DNA of 64,000 bases from Sarcocystis neurona (taxonomy: Eukaryota > Apicomplexa > Conoidasida > Eucoccidiorida > Sarcocystidae): contig KL647335.1 of the NCBI GenBank assembly GCA_000727475.1, positions 206,735-270,734 of the forward strand, read 5' to 3'. This document shows positions 10,500 through 21,374 of the stretch, one piece after another. The position numbers and the translations under genes were made by a program. How positions within the stretch are numbered: the stretch's first letter is position 1; the number at the start of each line of letters is the position of its first letter. The notes beneath the pieces are model-generated. The model was not told where the DNA came from, searched no databases, and saw nothing but the letters and a program-made list of their open reading frames with translations.

Positions 10500-12170
10500 G
10501 CATGTCATACGAACACACCTCCGGCTTGGCACATCGACGCGCCTACTAATATATCGAGACTGAGGCAGACAGATAGGGAAAAGGATGCCGACACTAACAC
10601 ATATACACATATTAGAAAAGGAATTATACACATACGTGGACACGTCGAATACCGACTATTATTAAGCGCGTATACATAGAAATGGGTGTAGAAGTACAAG
10701 CCCGTATGCGCAGGTACATACCTGTATACAGAGAAACACGTGGACCTGCCTGTACACCGCGGTACTTCACGTAAACATGTGTAGGAATGGTTATGAGACG
10801 AAAGGAGATGCCAGACAAAAAAACACACAGGTAGGTAGGTAGATGCACAAATAATCTGGAGGAAGTACACATACACAGAAATCTACTTATACGTAGATAC
10901 GCATACGTAAAGTCACGTAGAAGCACACCAGTACACCGCTCTAAAAACATCTACATACATATATATATATATACCTGCCATTATGGCAACAGCTATCCAT
11001 ACCTACGTACAGATATATTTGCATGTGTAGAGGCGCCAGACAAAGAACCAGACAGAAGGGTAGGGAGACGTACAAATAATCAACTAGACGAAGTATCGGG
11101 GGTATGGGAAGATATACTTCTACACAGGTACACATATGTACAGTCATCTACCCGTGTAGACGCACACCGGTACACTAACACATAAGCATCAACATTATAT
11201 ATATATGTGTATTCCTAGGAGTGTTGTGACAGAGATCCGCAGCTATGTACGCATATATTTATATATCTATAGGTTCGTATATAGACAGCCAACAAGACCT
11301 ACGAGAACTGCTGGGGTCGCGAAATTCACGTAAACCTCTGTCTTGCACAGATCTGCGTATCTCTGTCCACAAATACATATATATACACTTTCAGTTGCAA
11401 GCTGCAGCAACGGCAGCCACATACATACATAGAGGAAAATACATGCGTGAAACTTTTCGCGCACACTACAACACAGCGGGAAGAGAAAATATTCCCTTTT
11501 TCTAGGGCGAGGAAGATCTGCAAAGACAAACAAACGCAATTTCGTCTGCATGCGCTTGCGCGCGCGCCGGCTCTTCAGGCGCTGCTTTCGGGGTTTCACC
11601 AACTTTCACAAGTGTACTGCGATATCCACATGGTGGTGAAGAACCATCCAAAAGATATTCGAGGAAGTTGAAAACTTCCCCCCCCCCCCCCCCACCCCAA
11701 AAAGCGACGCGCGAGGGTACACGCAGTGCGGGACCCTCACGCACAGACGCTCATATGCGTAGACAGACAAATGGAGTGTCTAGACACACCTGAAGAAGAC
11801 GCAGATACAGAAGGTTAAAGACACATATACACAGACATAGATGTATGTATTGATGGATACATCAGTATACATATATACATATATATAGATATATATATAT
11901 ATATACTGATACAGACAGATAGAGAGGTGGATACAAGTGTAGAGATGGATACAAATGAACACACCAAGAGGAACAGAGATAGATATGTGTATAGTTATAA
12001 ACAGATACAGATACAAGTATATACAGAAATAGACATACAGATATATATATATATATATATGTTGGATATACGCAGACACATATATATACATGTAAATGTC
12101 GAAGCGACAAGAAATTTGGAAGGTGTCCTACCACAGCGTCAGCACCGTTGAAGAGAAGATATGCCGCGCC
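10500..12170. other. AT-rich intergenic or intronic sequence, no gene seen
   Basis: TATA, GATA and ACATAC motifs alternate with short unique stretches. A partial repeat pair is visible at about 10800-10950 and 11035-11170: both carry a GCCAGACAAA-type start, a TAGGTAGR(T/C)G run, a short CAAATAATC block, then ACACCGGTACAC-like ends, with spacing near 230 bases. No frame looks coding. Confidence 0.5.
11678..11693. repeat. Homopolymer of 16 C
   Basis: Sixteen consecutive C residues followed by ACCCC. Such a run is prone to length error in sequencing and can form quadruplex structures on the G strand. A second run of 13 C lies at 12983-12995, and a run of 12 G at 23822-23833. Confidence 0.9.
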
Positions 12171-12189
12171 GCAGTTCTGCGCGTCGACC

Positions 12190-12590
12190 GCTGCTCTCTT
12201 CAAAGCAGCTGCAGAGCAACAGACGGAACGGCACACAAGCACCAGCAGCCCCGCAGCAGCAGCACGTCGCACCAGGCAGCAGCACTTTCTCCCATTGCAA
12301 ACGGTAAAGCAGTCGTCCCGTCCACCAGAAAACGCAGCGCAGGACCGGCAGCAGCAGCAGCAACGGCGCAAGCAGCAGCACCAGAAGCACCAGCGGTGCA
12401 AGGAGCAGCAGCAGAAGCACCAGTGGTGCGAGGAGCAGCAGCAGAACCCGCAGTGGCGCACGTAATAGCAGCAGCAGCAACGGCGCAAGTAGCAGTAACA
12501 GCAGCAGCAGCAGCACTGCGAGGAGCGGCAGCATCAACCGCAAGGGCACACGTAATAGCAGCAGCGGCAGCAGCGATGGAGTGAGGAGTG
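12190..12590. repeat. CAG/GCA trinucleotide block
   Basis: Dense interrupted CAGCAG/CACCAG/GCGCAAG triplets on the plus strand, including a repeated phrase of roughly 30 bases (GAAGCACCAGYGGTGCRAGG, about 12385-12435). The plus strand is open as an Ala/Gln-rich frame and the minus strand as a Leu-rich frame; neither has flanking coding character. Probably noncoding. Confidence 0.75.
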
Positions 12591-12599
12591 GAAGCAGTC

Positions 12600-14177
12600 G
12601 CAGCAGTCCCTTTAGAGCAGCCAAAGGACGAGGAATGTCGCTGCCGCCAGAGCAGCCAAAGGACGAGGAACGTCGCTGCCTGCAGGAACGTGTACTACAT
12701 GTGGGTGTACAGACACACAACACTTGCGTACCTGCATGCGCGTACACCTCCGCACGTGCTTCTCCCTCCTCTCTCTCCTTCTCGCTACGTATATGTAGAC
12801 GATTATCTATAAGATACAAATATGTACAGACGTATACAGAGATATTTACGTATGTGCACATATGTACAGATATACATACATAGCCGCATTACAGACACGG
12901 GAGAAGGGGCTCTGGGCCGGACACGCGCGGGTGTCAGCAGTGGCGGCAATTCTCAGGCTTCACCCGTCCGTGCATGTGAAAACCCCCCCCCCCCCATAGA
13001 CAAAGGCGACGCAGTCTCTTCGAGGTCATAAATAAAAATCGTCCGCGGCATTGCAGAGAGAGAAATGCGCAGGTGACTCGTGCATGTGAGCAGTGACCAC
13101 CGCAACAAAGAAAAGCTGTGGAGTCCCACGCAGCAAGAGAAGAAGGCACGGAAGGGGAGATCACGAAAGAAGACCCCCTGCCGCCCTGGCTGTCTCCACG
13201 TAGGTAATTTTACTTCTCCCGATAGAGAGACACTGGCTTTAAAGAGAGGTCAGGGGGTATCTAGAAGGAGCCAGCTAGCAGGGAAAAGTAGCGAAGCTTG
13301 TGTCCCTGAGCATCCTTCTGCCACGTCAACTGCTCGTGTCGGCCTTCTTCCTCCCCGGCGAGAGACGCCGACAGACGCAGACGAAGAGTCCTCTATACAC
13401 ACGTGTGTGCACGCGTGGGATGCAGAAGCGAATTTACGCGAAAACCGACGAAGAAGCGCGTTTAACGCACTTCCCTGTCTCTCCCCAACTCGAACACGCA
13501 GCAGGAAGTCCCTACACACAGATAGATGCCGACGCAGAGGCTGCGCTTCTGCGAGTATATACACCGGCAAGACTGTAGAATGCGACTCCTCATGTACATA
13601 CACGTGTGTTGCGCTCTACCGCCAGACAAAACCGTATTTTCACTTGTCCGAGTAACTCTCACTTCCGCACACTCCCACCACCTGCTGGTGGACTTCGCCC
13701 CCCTGTTCTCCTCCGGTCGCAGTGATGAAGAGAGCACTTTTTGCGTCTCTTCTTCTCCCTTGTACACGTGACAGGAGAACAGAGAAAGAGCATACGAAAA
13801 ACAGCACCTTGCACGGGACCAAAGCGAGACGTGTTGACGGAGATGCGTACTATCGGCCACAAGGCGGAGACCGCGACTCCCAGCTACTTCATCCGACGGG
13901 GCGACACAGAGACGAAGTGTGAGAATATCTCGTGCATGCGCAACACTGGCCACTTCAGGTGTACGTACGCCTCTCGGAGAGGAGTCGCTGCATACACAAA
14001 CGGGTGGGGTGTACGTCGAATGCGTGCGCTCCCCGGTGTCCGTACACCTCCCCGTGCTGCAGGTGACATATCCCTTTGCCACCTGCACGAAGTCCACACA
14101 TCCGCAGGGTCTGCACACGCACACACCAGCACCCCGCCCTCCCACGAGAACCGCAGAAGCCTTTTCTTCTTCCCTAC
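12600..14177 (-). other. Unresolved interval downstream of the acylated-protein gene exons
   Basis: This GC-richer stretch should hold the exon or exons that follow the phase-1 donor at 14178/14177. The minus frame around 13800-13960 (L-T-L-R-L-C-V-A-P-S-D-E-V then L-R-L-V-A-D-S-T-H-L) is a weak candidate. A second candidate near 13310-13500 is rich in Arg, Ser and Ala. I could not find a splice pair with the right phase, so neither is called as an exon. A duplicated phrase (GAGCAGCCAAAGGACGAGGAA) occurs at about 12617 and 12651. Confidence 0.35.
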
Positions 14178-14449
14178 CTTGAGGAACCTGCCGCGCTTCC
14201 TGATGCTCCAGGTAGAAAAAAGAAAATTTTTCGTCGTCTACACTCTCGACCGCTTCGCAGAAGTCGTTCAGCGCGCGCAGATACGAGACGCCCCCTCGCT
14301 TGACCGAAGCGCCCCCCAGGGAGCCCGCAAATTCTTCTGCTGTTCCTTCTTCCCTGCCTCTTTTTCCTCCTGGGTCCGATGCGGCTGCCGTCTGCCCACC
14401 ACGCGCAGGCCCTGCTGCTGCTGCTGCTTCCGCTGCTCCCCGTCCTTCG
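14178..14449 (-). CDS. Unknown acylated protein, exon with acidic/Ala linker and helix
   Basis: An acceptor in GGTGTTGGTGCTGCGCAG opens a frame with one base completing the previous codon. It runs through an Ala/Gly-rich linker and then the clearly protein-like helix S-Y-L-R-A-L-N-D-F-C-E-A-V-E-S-V-D-D-E-K followed by F-S-F-F-Y-L-E-H-Q. It ends at a strong donor, CTCAAG/GTAGGG (14178/14177), in phase 1. An alternative donor is CAG/GTTCCT nine bases earlier. Family unknown. Confidence 0.55.
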
Positions 14450-14529
14450 CTGCGCAGCACCAACACCGCGACCGCGCCACCCCGGGCCTCGCAACTCCGC
14501 AGCCGAGACGGCAGCTCAGCTGCTGACAC

Positions 14530-14603
14530 CTGCCCAGTAAAAGCAGCACACGCTCCACAGACAGCTCGCTTGGCGGGGACACGAATTTTATGGAAAGCTC
14601 TTC
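14530..14603 (-). CDS. Unknown acylated protein, short exon
   Basis: After GTCTCAG at 14610-14604 the phase-0 frame reads E-E-L-S-I-K-F-V-S-P-P-S-E-L-S-V-E-R-V-L-L-L-L-G. It leaves in phase 2 at GGCAG/GTGTCA (14530/14529). The downstream exon is in another frame; the two are reconciled by an intron of only 80 bases (14450-14529). The donor is weak, so a sequencing frameshift is the alternative explanation. The sequence has the look of a beta strand followed by an amphipathic helix, but I could not place it in a family. Confidence 0.5.
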
Positions 14604-14949
14604 CTGAGACTCTCCTCCCATTTCTTCCCTGCCGCACATCACGCAGTGGCACACATCACTAGGAAGCTAAAAATTCAGACATGCAGGCACTCGTTTCCCT
14701 TTGACGAGTAGACAGAAACAGACACGAAACATTCACTTGGCAGAAGCGGCCGCAGCCAAAACACCGCGGTCGGACTATCTGCCCCGCGCACGTGCGAACC
14801 TCCTGCAGTTCAAACTTGAAGCGGAAAATAGCATCTCCAGCATGCGTAGTTTCCTTTCCCCCTTCAACCAGACGCATGCGAAAAACCCACACACGTACGT
14901 GTCTCTCTCTCTGAACGCAAAGACGTACATTTCCACAGAGCGGCCTAGG

Positions 14950-16240
14950 AGGATACATACATATATAAATGTATCTGTACCATATATGTAGTACAGAGAG
15001 AGAGAGTTATATTTGTCTATACATATCTATATCTGTGTATCGACACATAGAAACATACATACGTGCATGTGGAGGAATTTCTCCAATTAGAGGTATCTCT
15101 GCGTATCCACACCTAATTCTGTATGTATGCGGGTGAGCACCTTTTCTCATGTGCAAGTATCCTTTTGTATTCACACCTCTACAAAGATATATATATATAT
15201 ATATATGGTTAGACTTCTTCTTCATCTATAGATATCTCTGCGGATCCACATATATATGTATATATACGTTTTGGTGTATGGGTAAGGACATATGCGCACA
15301 CATACGAGTATTCGTGTAGCCATATACATAGAGAGAGATAGATAGATAGACAGATACACAGATTGATAGAGAGGTACACATGTACAACCACGTATAGAGC
15401 ACGTGTATATATATATATATATATATACGCATGTGTGTGAATAGATACATTCATATATACGTATCTTTGTGTACTTATACATATACATATACAAGCTCAT
15501 GCGCACATGTACAAGTCGACAGCCGGGTAGAGAGAAAAACAGCGAGAGATGGCCAAGCGCCTGCATCTCTCTCTGTGTGAAGGCCGTAGTTAAGGCAGTT
15601 CATCTAAGTAGGAAAACATTGTCCCATGCAAAAAGGTCGGCGCGACGACGCTTCACTGGCGAAGAAAGAGAGTCTTCTACACAGCGGCTGCTGCTGCTCT
15701 CGCATGCACGCTCGCAGATATTTCTAACAAGAAAGATCAGGAGAAACACATCGGTAATACGCATGCGCACAAGAAAAGGAAGGGGGCAGAAGAAAGAGAA
15801 AGAAGAGGACGACAGATAGAAAGCGTGATGAAAAGAGAGAAAGGAGCACGTTGCAAAAAAATAGACGAATACGCATAGGAATACATATATTTCTATTCTG
15901 CGAATGTCGTCCTGCGTGAACATATATATATATATACAGAGAGAGAGACAAAGCGACAAGTTGAGGAGGGAAGGAAGGGGGGGGCTCGCGGTGCAGAGAA
16001 AAGCAGCCGCATAGGCAGCTCCTCCCTCCGGATGTCTTGACAGCAACACCAACTTCTTTCTTGGCACCTATATATATATATATATATATATGTATATGCA
16101 TATGTATATATGTACATCCACATATCGGCGCGTAGACGTGTACGTACGAAGAATATCAGGGTCGCCTGCTCCTGTATTTATATATATATATATATGTGGG
16201 TGTATGCGTATAGAGAAGTATGGAGAGAAACAGACATGCG
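14950..16240. repeat. TA/TATG/GATA microsatellite intron
   Basis: Most of the 1.8 kb intron 14604-16446 is TATATA, GATAGATA, TACATAC and GAGAGA. Patches of unique sequence at 14660-14940 and 15480-15720 gave no splice-flanked frame that I trust. The patch at 16265-16420 is CAG-rich. Confidence 0.7.
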
Positions 16241-16446
16241 TACATATGCACAGATGTGGTGAACAGGCAGAAAAAGAAGCAGCAGCAGCAGCGTCAGAGG
16301 AACTCCGGCGCCGGCAACAGTGTGACGGGAAGCAGCAGCCGCAGCGAAGAGAATCACTGCGCTGCTGCTGCAGCACACGGCCCAAGATGCAGACACAGCA
16401 GCAGCAGCAGGAGAGAAGAACAAGAGAGAGACGAGCGTGCTACTAC

Positions 16447-16584
16447 CTCTTCAAGCTTGGGGTGCAACGCCGCCACGACGCAGTCGCTTTCCGGTGTATA
16501 GACACCGCGGGCCTGCAGTCGATTCTTCCGTTTTTCCATCATCGCCATCAGGTGTTCCGAGTGCATCTCGTCCAAAAGTTGCTT
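16447..16584 (-). CDS. Unknown acylated protein, charged helical exon
   Basis: The exon starts after TTTGTTGCTCTGCAG (AG at 16586-16585) and ends at GAAGAG/GTAGTA (16447/16446), phase 0 at both ends, 46 codons. It opens K-Q-L-L-D-E-M-H-S-E-H-L-M-A-M-M-E-K-R-K and continues through R-G-V-Y-T-P-E-S-D-C to L-E-E. Composition is balanced and non-repetitive, in sharp contrast to the microsatellite introns on either side, which makes a real exon very likely. The first 20 residues should form an amphipathic helix. Confidence 0.75.
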
Positions 16585-16629
16585 CTGCAGAGCAACAAAT
16601 ACGCGAAGCGAGAAACGGATAGAAAAACA

Positions 16630-18600
16630 GATGTCCATATACATATATATATATATATATACACGAAGATCTGTATATCCTTATATTTACATACATATAA
16701 ATATATATATATATATAGGTACATATGCATATATACGCTCACACCTACACGTATATATATATATATATATGTATATATACGTAACATCCCTACATTTACA
16801 TTATATATATACATACGCATGTTTTTACATACGTGTACATATATACGCATGTATATGGTTATATATATATATACACCCACATTTACACATATACGTACAT
16901 GTACACAGATGCGACTGCGAGTGTGTGTACAGAGAGAGACGAAACAGCGGAACACTCATATATATATATATATATATAAACTTATATAAGCATATACAGA
17001 TAATTACAGATGTACAAATAGAGAAGAAGATGGTGCTTCGGTATATGCGTAGAGAGAGGGACAGAGAGGGGAAAGGAAACTCAGCGGCGCATCATCGCCC
17101 GCACAGGAGAGGACGCAGAGAAGAAAAGTCCCGGCGTCGTACATACATCAAAAGAGAAAGGAACGGCAAGGAAAACATCCTACACATATACACATATACA
17201 TATGTACACATATATATATATATATATATATGTGCCTGTCCAGATGGAGAGCGGGGACGCGGCAGGGAGGTAGTGAGAAGAGCAGCGGCTCCCTGGACGT
17301 CGAGAGCCGGGGATGCCGAGGAAGAGTGGGGACTCTGTTTAAAAAGAAATTGCGAGAAACAGAGAGAAGACAGTGGCCGGGGAACCCCCCCCACGGAGGG
17401 AAAATGGAACGCAGACGCGCAGTCGTGCGGCGCATGCAGAAGGCGAGGCCATCTTCGAGAGAAGAGGACAGCGAGCGCACCGGAGAGAAGGAGAGGAACC
17501 CCTTTCTGGCAAAAAAGAGGGGGCGTTTAACGAGCTTCGAGACAGAGATGCAGAACCTCAACTGTTGAGAAGAAAGGACGGAGACGGGGGGGCGAAGCGA
17601 CACTCAGGAGACGGGAAGGGCAACAGCAGCTGCTGCCGAAGAAAGCAGCCAAAAAGAGACACAAATGAGACACAAAACCGGCACATACGCAGCAGGGGGG
17701 ATAAACTCAGAAGTAAGAAGAACGTCCTCGGGACACACACGCAGAAGGCACTCACTCGAAGAGACACAAACACGCACGCACACGCATGCACGACGCGCAG
17801 GGAGCCGGTGGGCCCAAAAAGTTGCTGTCGCGCATGCATCTCCGTGCGCACGGCTTCTCGTTTATTGCGACTTTCCTCTCCATACGCAGACGGAAGCACG
17901 GCTCGGCTTCGTCGCCACTTCATTGGAAAGGACTGAAACGAAGAGGACGGGAGACGCAGATAGAGACGGGGGAGCAACGTCAAGAAGCGCCTGGTCAGCC
18001 GTGGGTATGCGCCTCAGCGCCACAGTAGCACCAGCAGTATATATAAGCACGTACCACGTATATACACGCATACTCATCTGTACGTGGATAGAAGTATATA
18101 TAGAAGGAGAGAAAGCGAGAAAGTTCCGCAGACGTGCGCGCAGCACATTCATGTCGGCAGACAGACAGACATATATAGACGCAGACTGGTACGTAGACGT
18201 GGGATACGAAGAGAGCTGCATGCGTACGTGTATATATACATATGGGCACATGCATACAGACACATACATATAACACAGAATGAATTCTAAGCGCATGCAG
18301 CACACGTATGCAGAAATATATGGGCACACACATACACATATATAAAGGAATATATATATATATATAGTATGGAGAGACTCGTACACGTGTCCACGATATA
18401 CATACGTATACATATATATATATATATGGGCATGCATACAGACATACACATACGTATGTACGTATAGAGATGTATATATAGTATATCGAGAGAGTGCTTT
18501 ACGTCTGCAGAGCACATGTAGGTACGGGCATGTATACTGTCACACACATACAGATATATGTAAACTTCTCTTTTCATGTAGATGTATGTAAATGAAGAAG
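16630..18600. repeat. TA-rich intron with an embedded unique segment
   Basis: The intron 16585-18607 opens and closes with (TA)n, ATATATAC and TACATA arrays (16635-17000, 18020-18560). A purine-rich unique middle at about 17040-18000 has Arg/Glu/Lys-rich plus frames and GAGA runs but no recognisable exon. Confidence 0.65.
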
Positions 18601-18607
18601 GCTGTAC

Positions 18608-18768
18608 CTTAATTTTGAAAGCCGGGCTTTTCGAATAGAGCGCGACGGCGTGAAGGAGCAGGGCCTCGGTGAGGACGGCGTACTTCGGCATGGATAAAAC
18701 CTGCTGCTCTGCTTCTTTGTTGCACCTCTGCAGCTCCTTTGCCATGGCAGGTCCCGGCGTCTTGAAGT
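18608..18768 (-). CDS. Unknown acylated protein, helical exon
   Basis: An excellent acceptor (TTTCCTTCGCAG, AG at 18770-18769) is followed by two bases that complete an Asp codon with the preceding exon. The frame then reads F-K-T-P-G-P-A-M-A-K-E-L-Q-R-C-N-K-E-A-E and on to A-V-A-L-Y-S-K-S-P-A-F-K-I-K. It ends at ATTAAG/GTACAG (18608/18607) in phase 0. The alternation of Leu, Ala and charged residues suggests two or three helices. No family recognised. Confidence 0.75.
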
Positions 18769-18814
18769 CTGCGAAGGAAAGAAGAGAAACAATCACCCCC
18801 CGCACCCCACGCAG

Positions 18815-19200
18815 CACCGCCACATGCAGCAGCAGCAGCAGCTGTCGCAGCGGGGACACGCACCATGCAGCAGCAGCAGCGCCAGCAGCACAGAGTCGTG
18901 CGTGCTGCAGCAGCAGCAGCGGCAGCGGCACTGCAGCAACGACACACCCGCAGGAGCAGCAGCAGCAGCAGCCGTAGCACCACTCGCAAGGCCGTGCAGC
19001 AGACCGACGTCCGCCACGGCAGCAGCGGCAACAGCAGCCGCGCGTCGTCGCTTGCGCCACTTTCGCCAGCAGCACCCTGATGTATGCACCAGCTGCAGCA
19101 GTGTGATGCATGCCGCATCGGCAGCAGCAGCCTGGTGCTTGCAGCAGGAGCAGCAAAGAGCCTTCCGAGTCCGCGCAGCAGCAGCAGCCAATGGCGAAAC
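18815..19200. repeat. CAG tract inside an intron
   Basis: Interrupted CAGCAG on the plus strand fills most of intron 18769-19436. In the transcript of the minus-strand gene this becomes a CTG/CUG-rich, pyrimidine-containing tract placed 50 to 430 bases upstream of the acceptor at 18769. Confidence 0.85.
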
Positions 19201-19436
19201 AGATATATTACGTGCAGGTGGCAGCAGCAGAAAACGAAAAACTTCTGTAGGGCAGCAGCAGGCGCCGGAGCTGGCGCGCTGCAGCATACTGCCCTAAATT
19301 TCCAGTTTTAACAAGGCCACGACGAGCCGAATCTACCGACGTAGAACATACGCTTTCCGCAGCAGCTGCTTCGTCCTTTTTGTCCCCTTTTCTTCTTCTT
19401 CCTCTCTGTCCTTCGCGCCTTTTCCGTCTGCTTTAC

Positions 19437-19734
19437 CTGAGAGCTGTGCATCAGCCAGTAGATGCCGAAACTTCTCCTGCTTGACCACATGCACCTGCTG
19501 CAGAAGAGCGAAGATCAAGTCCTCCGAGGCCTCCGTCGGCAGCACCGCCCCGGGCAGCAGCGGCAGCTCGCCGTTCACTGCGTCCTCATACATTTCCTTC
19601 ATTCCCAAGAAATAGAGAGAAACCTTCTCGTTCTGTGTGTCCATCACATTCCCCAGCAAATACAAAACCACGGCGGCAGACGAAGAGACACGCAGAAAAA
19701 ACGACCGGATGTATCGACAAATACGCAGCAGCTG
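19437..19734 (-). CDS. Unknown acylated protein, longest conserved-looking exon
   Basis: After a long pyrimidine tract (CTCTCTCGCTGTCTCCCTTTTCC...GAG or GAGCAG) the phase-0 frame reads Q-L-L-R-I-C-R-Y-I-R-S-F-F-L-R-V, then A-A-V-V-L-Y-L-L-G-N-V-M-D-T-Q. Further on are G-M-K-E-M-Y-E-D-A-V-N-G and an acidic, helical C-terminal half ending in L-L-A-D-A-Q-L-S. The donor TCAG/GTAAAG (19437/19436) is near-consensus and leaves phase 1. The segment L-R-V-S-S-S-A-A-V-V-L-Y-L-L-G could be a buried helix. The start could be 19731 instead if CAG rather than GAG is used. Confidence 0.75.
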
Positions 19735-20269
19735 CTCCACACGGAAAAGGGAGACAGCGAGAGAGGGAGACACACAAAGAAGGAGACAGAAAAAACAGGA
19801 AAGTGTCCACACGCCTTCGAATGTGTGGGGACCTATACATGCATATGGGCATGTGCTGAGCACACCACCTTGCCTAGGTCTATACAGTAGCACGCATGCA
19901 CGTAAACGCGTATCCTTACATACAAAAATAGACACACACATGCCTAGACCTATACGTCTACGCATTTGCAACATATATATGTATATTTATATACATACAC
20001 ATTCACTACCAATACATACACATATATATACATATGCGTATAGAGTCGAGAGAAAGACACCTGCATGCTTGAGAAGTGATTGAATATTTTAACGCGCATG
20101 CAGTTCTTCTTCTGCGTACGCATGCACGCATGTCCACAGAAGTAAGACGATAGGTTCATTGGTGGATACTGCGGCGTGTATAGACGAATAGAAACGTGGA
20201 TGTAGAGAAGCTGCATTTCATCTAAATGAAAGGTGTATCAATTCTCAACTTCATCGCTAATACAGCTGT

Positions 20270-20960
20270 AGATATATAAACACACATATATACATGTAGA
20301 GAGACACAGGGAGATGAATAAATAGATATAGGCGGATAGGTAGAGAGAGATAGATACAAATGGATAGATATATAGACCGATGTATAGACGTGTACAGATA
20401 GGTAGGTAGATAGATATTGTAGACAGATATAGAGAGATAAATACAGATGGATAGATATATAGACTGATGTATATAGGTGTGTAAACAGGTAGGTAGGTAT
20501 ATAGATAGATAGATATAGGGAGATAGATACAGACGGATACATATATAGACTGCTATATACACGTATACAGATAGATAGATACGTATATAGATATAGACAG
20601 ACAGATATAAGGAGATAGATACAGACGCGTAGATATATAGACTGATATATACACGTATATAGATAGATAGGTAGAAACAGAGGTAGATAGATAGAGAGAC
20701 AGATACAGATGGGATAGATATATAGACTGATATATATAAGTGTATAGATAGGTAGGTAGATAGATAGATATAGACAGACAGATATAGGGGGATAGATACA
20801 GATGGGATAGATATATAGACTGATATAAACACGTATATAGATAGATAGGTAGGTAGATATAGATAGACAGATATAGAGAGGGACATACAGATGAATAAAT
20901 ATAGATAAACGGATAGATATAGATAGACAAACATAGATAGATACAGGGAGAGAAGGAAAT
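20270..20960. repeat. GATA-type array, about 690 bases
   Basis: TAGATAGATA, ATACAGATGGATAGATATATAGACTGATATA and related phrases repeat with a higher-order period near 120 bases: a GGGATAGATATATAGACTGATAT-type block recurs about every 110-120 bases from 20450 to 20830. It lies within the intron 19735-23523 of the unknown acylated-protein gene. Confidence 0.85.
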
Positions 20961-21066
20961 AGCCATACAGGTGAGAAATGATGTTTGTGGAGAGTCAACA
21001 TGAATGTAAGGCGTTCCGTAGACAACGATGTGCAGACGGGCAGAGCCACTTGCAGGGAAACAAATT

Positions 21067-21370
21067 GGCAACATACACAAGAAACGTCTCCAATATATAC
21101 AAGGAAACTCTGCAGTATATACAAGAGGAGTCTCCAATATATATAAGGAAACAGCAGTATACAGAAAAGAAGAGTCTCCAATATATACAAGGAAACTCTC
21201 CAATACACCCAAGAAGGGTCTCCAATATATATAAGGAAACTCTCCAATACACCAAAGAAGAGGCTCCAATATATACAAGGAAAGTCTGCAACACAGATAA
21301 GTCTGCAACACAGATGAGTCTGCAACACAGATAAGTCTGCAACACAGATAAGTCTGCAATATATACACAG
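21067..21370. repeat. Minisatellite of 15-30 base units
   Basis: Units of the form CTCCAATATATACAAGGAAA, alternating with CTGCAGTATATACAAGAGGA, run in tandem, followed by a simpler 15-base unit ATAAGTCTGCAACAC repeated about five times (21297-21358). It lies in the intron of the unknown minus-strand gene. Confidence 0.85.
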
Positions 21371-21374
21371 AGAA

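Noticed and set aside
14268..14603. Assignment of the exons near 14.5 kb to a DnaJ/RRM protein such as DNAJC17
   Set aside because: A faint resemblance of the L-S-I-K-F-V segment to an RNA-recognition strand is not supported by the rest of the gene; no J domain or RNP motif is present.
13462..14652. The whole 396-codon minus frame as one exon
   Set aside because: The first part is better explained by another frame bounded by splice signals, and the last part passes a strong donor at 14178/14177 into Cys/Arg/Thr-rich sequence.
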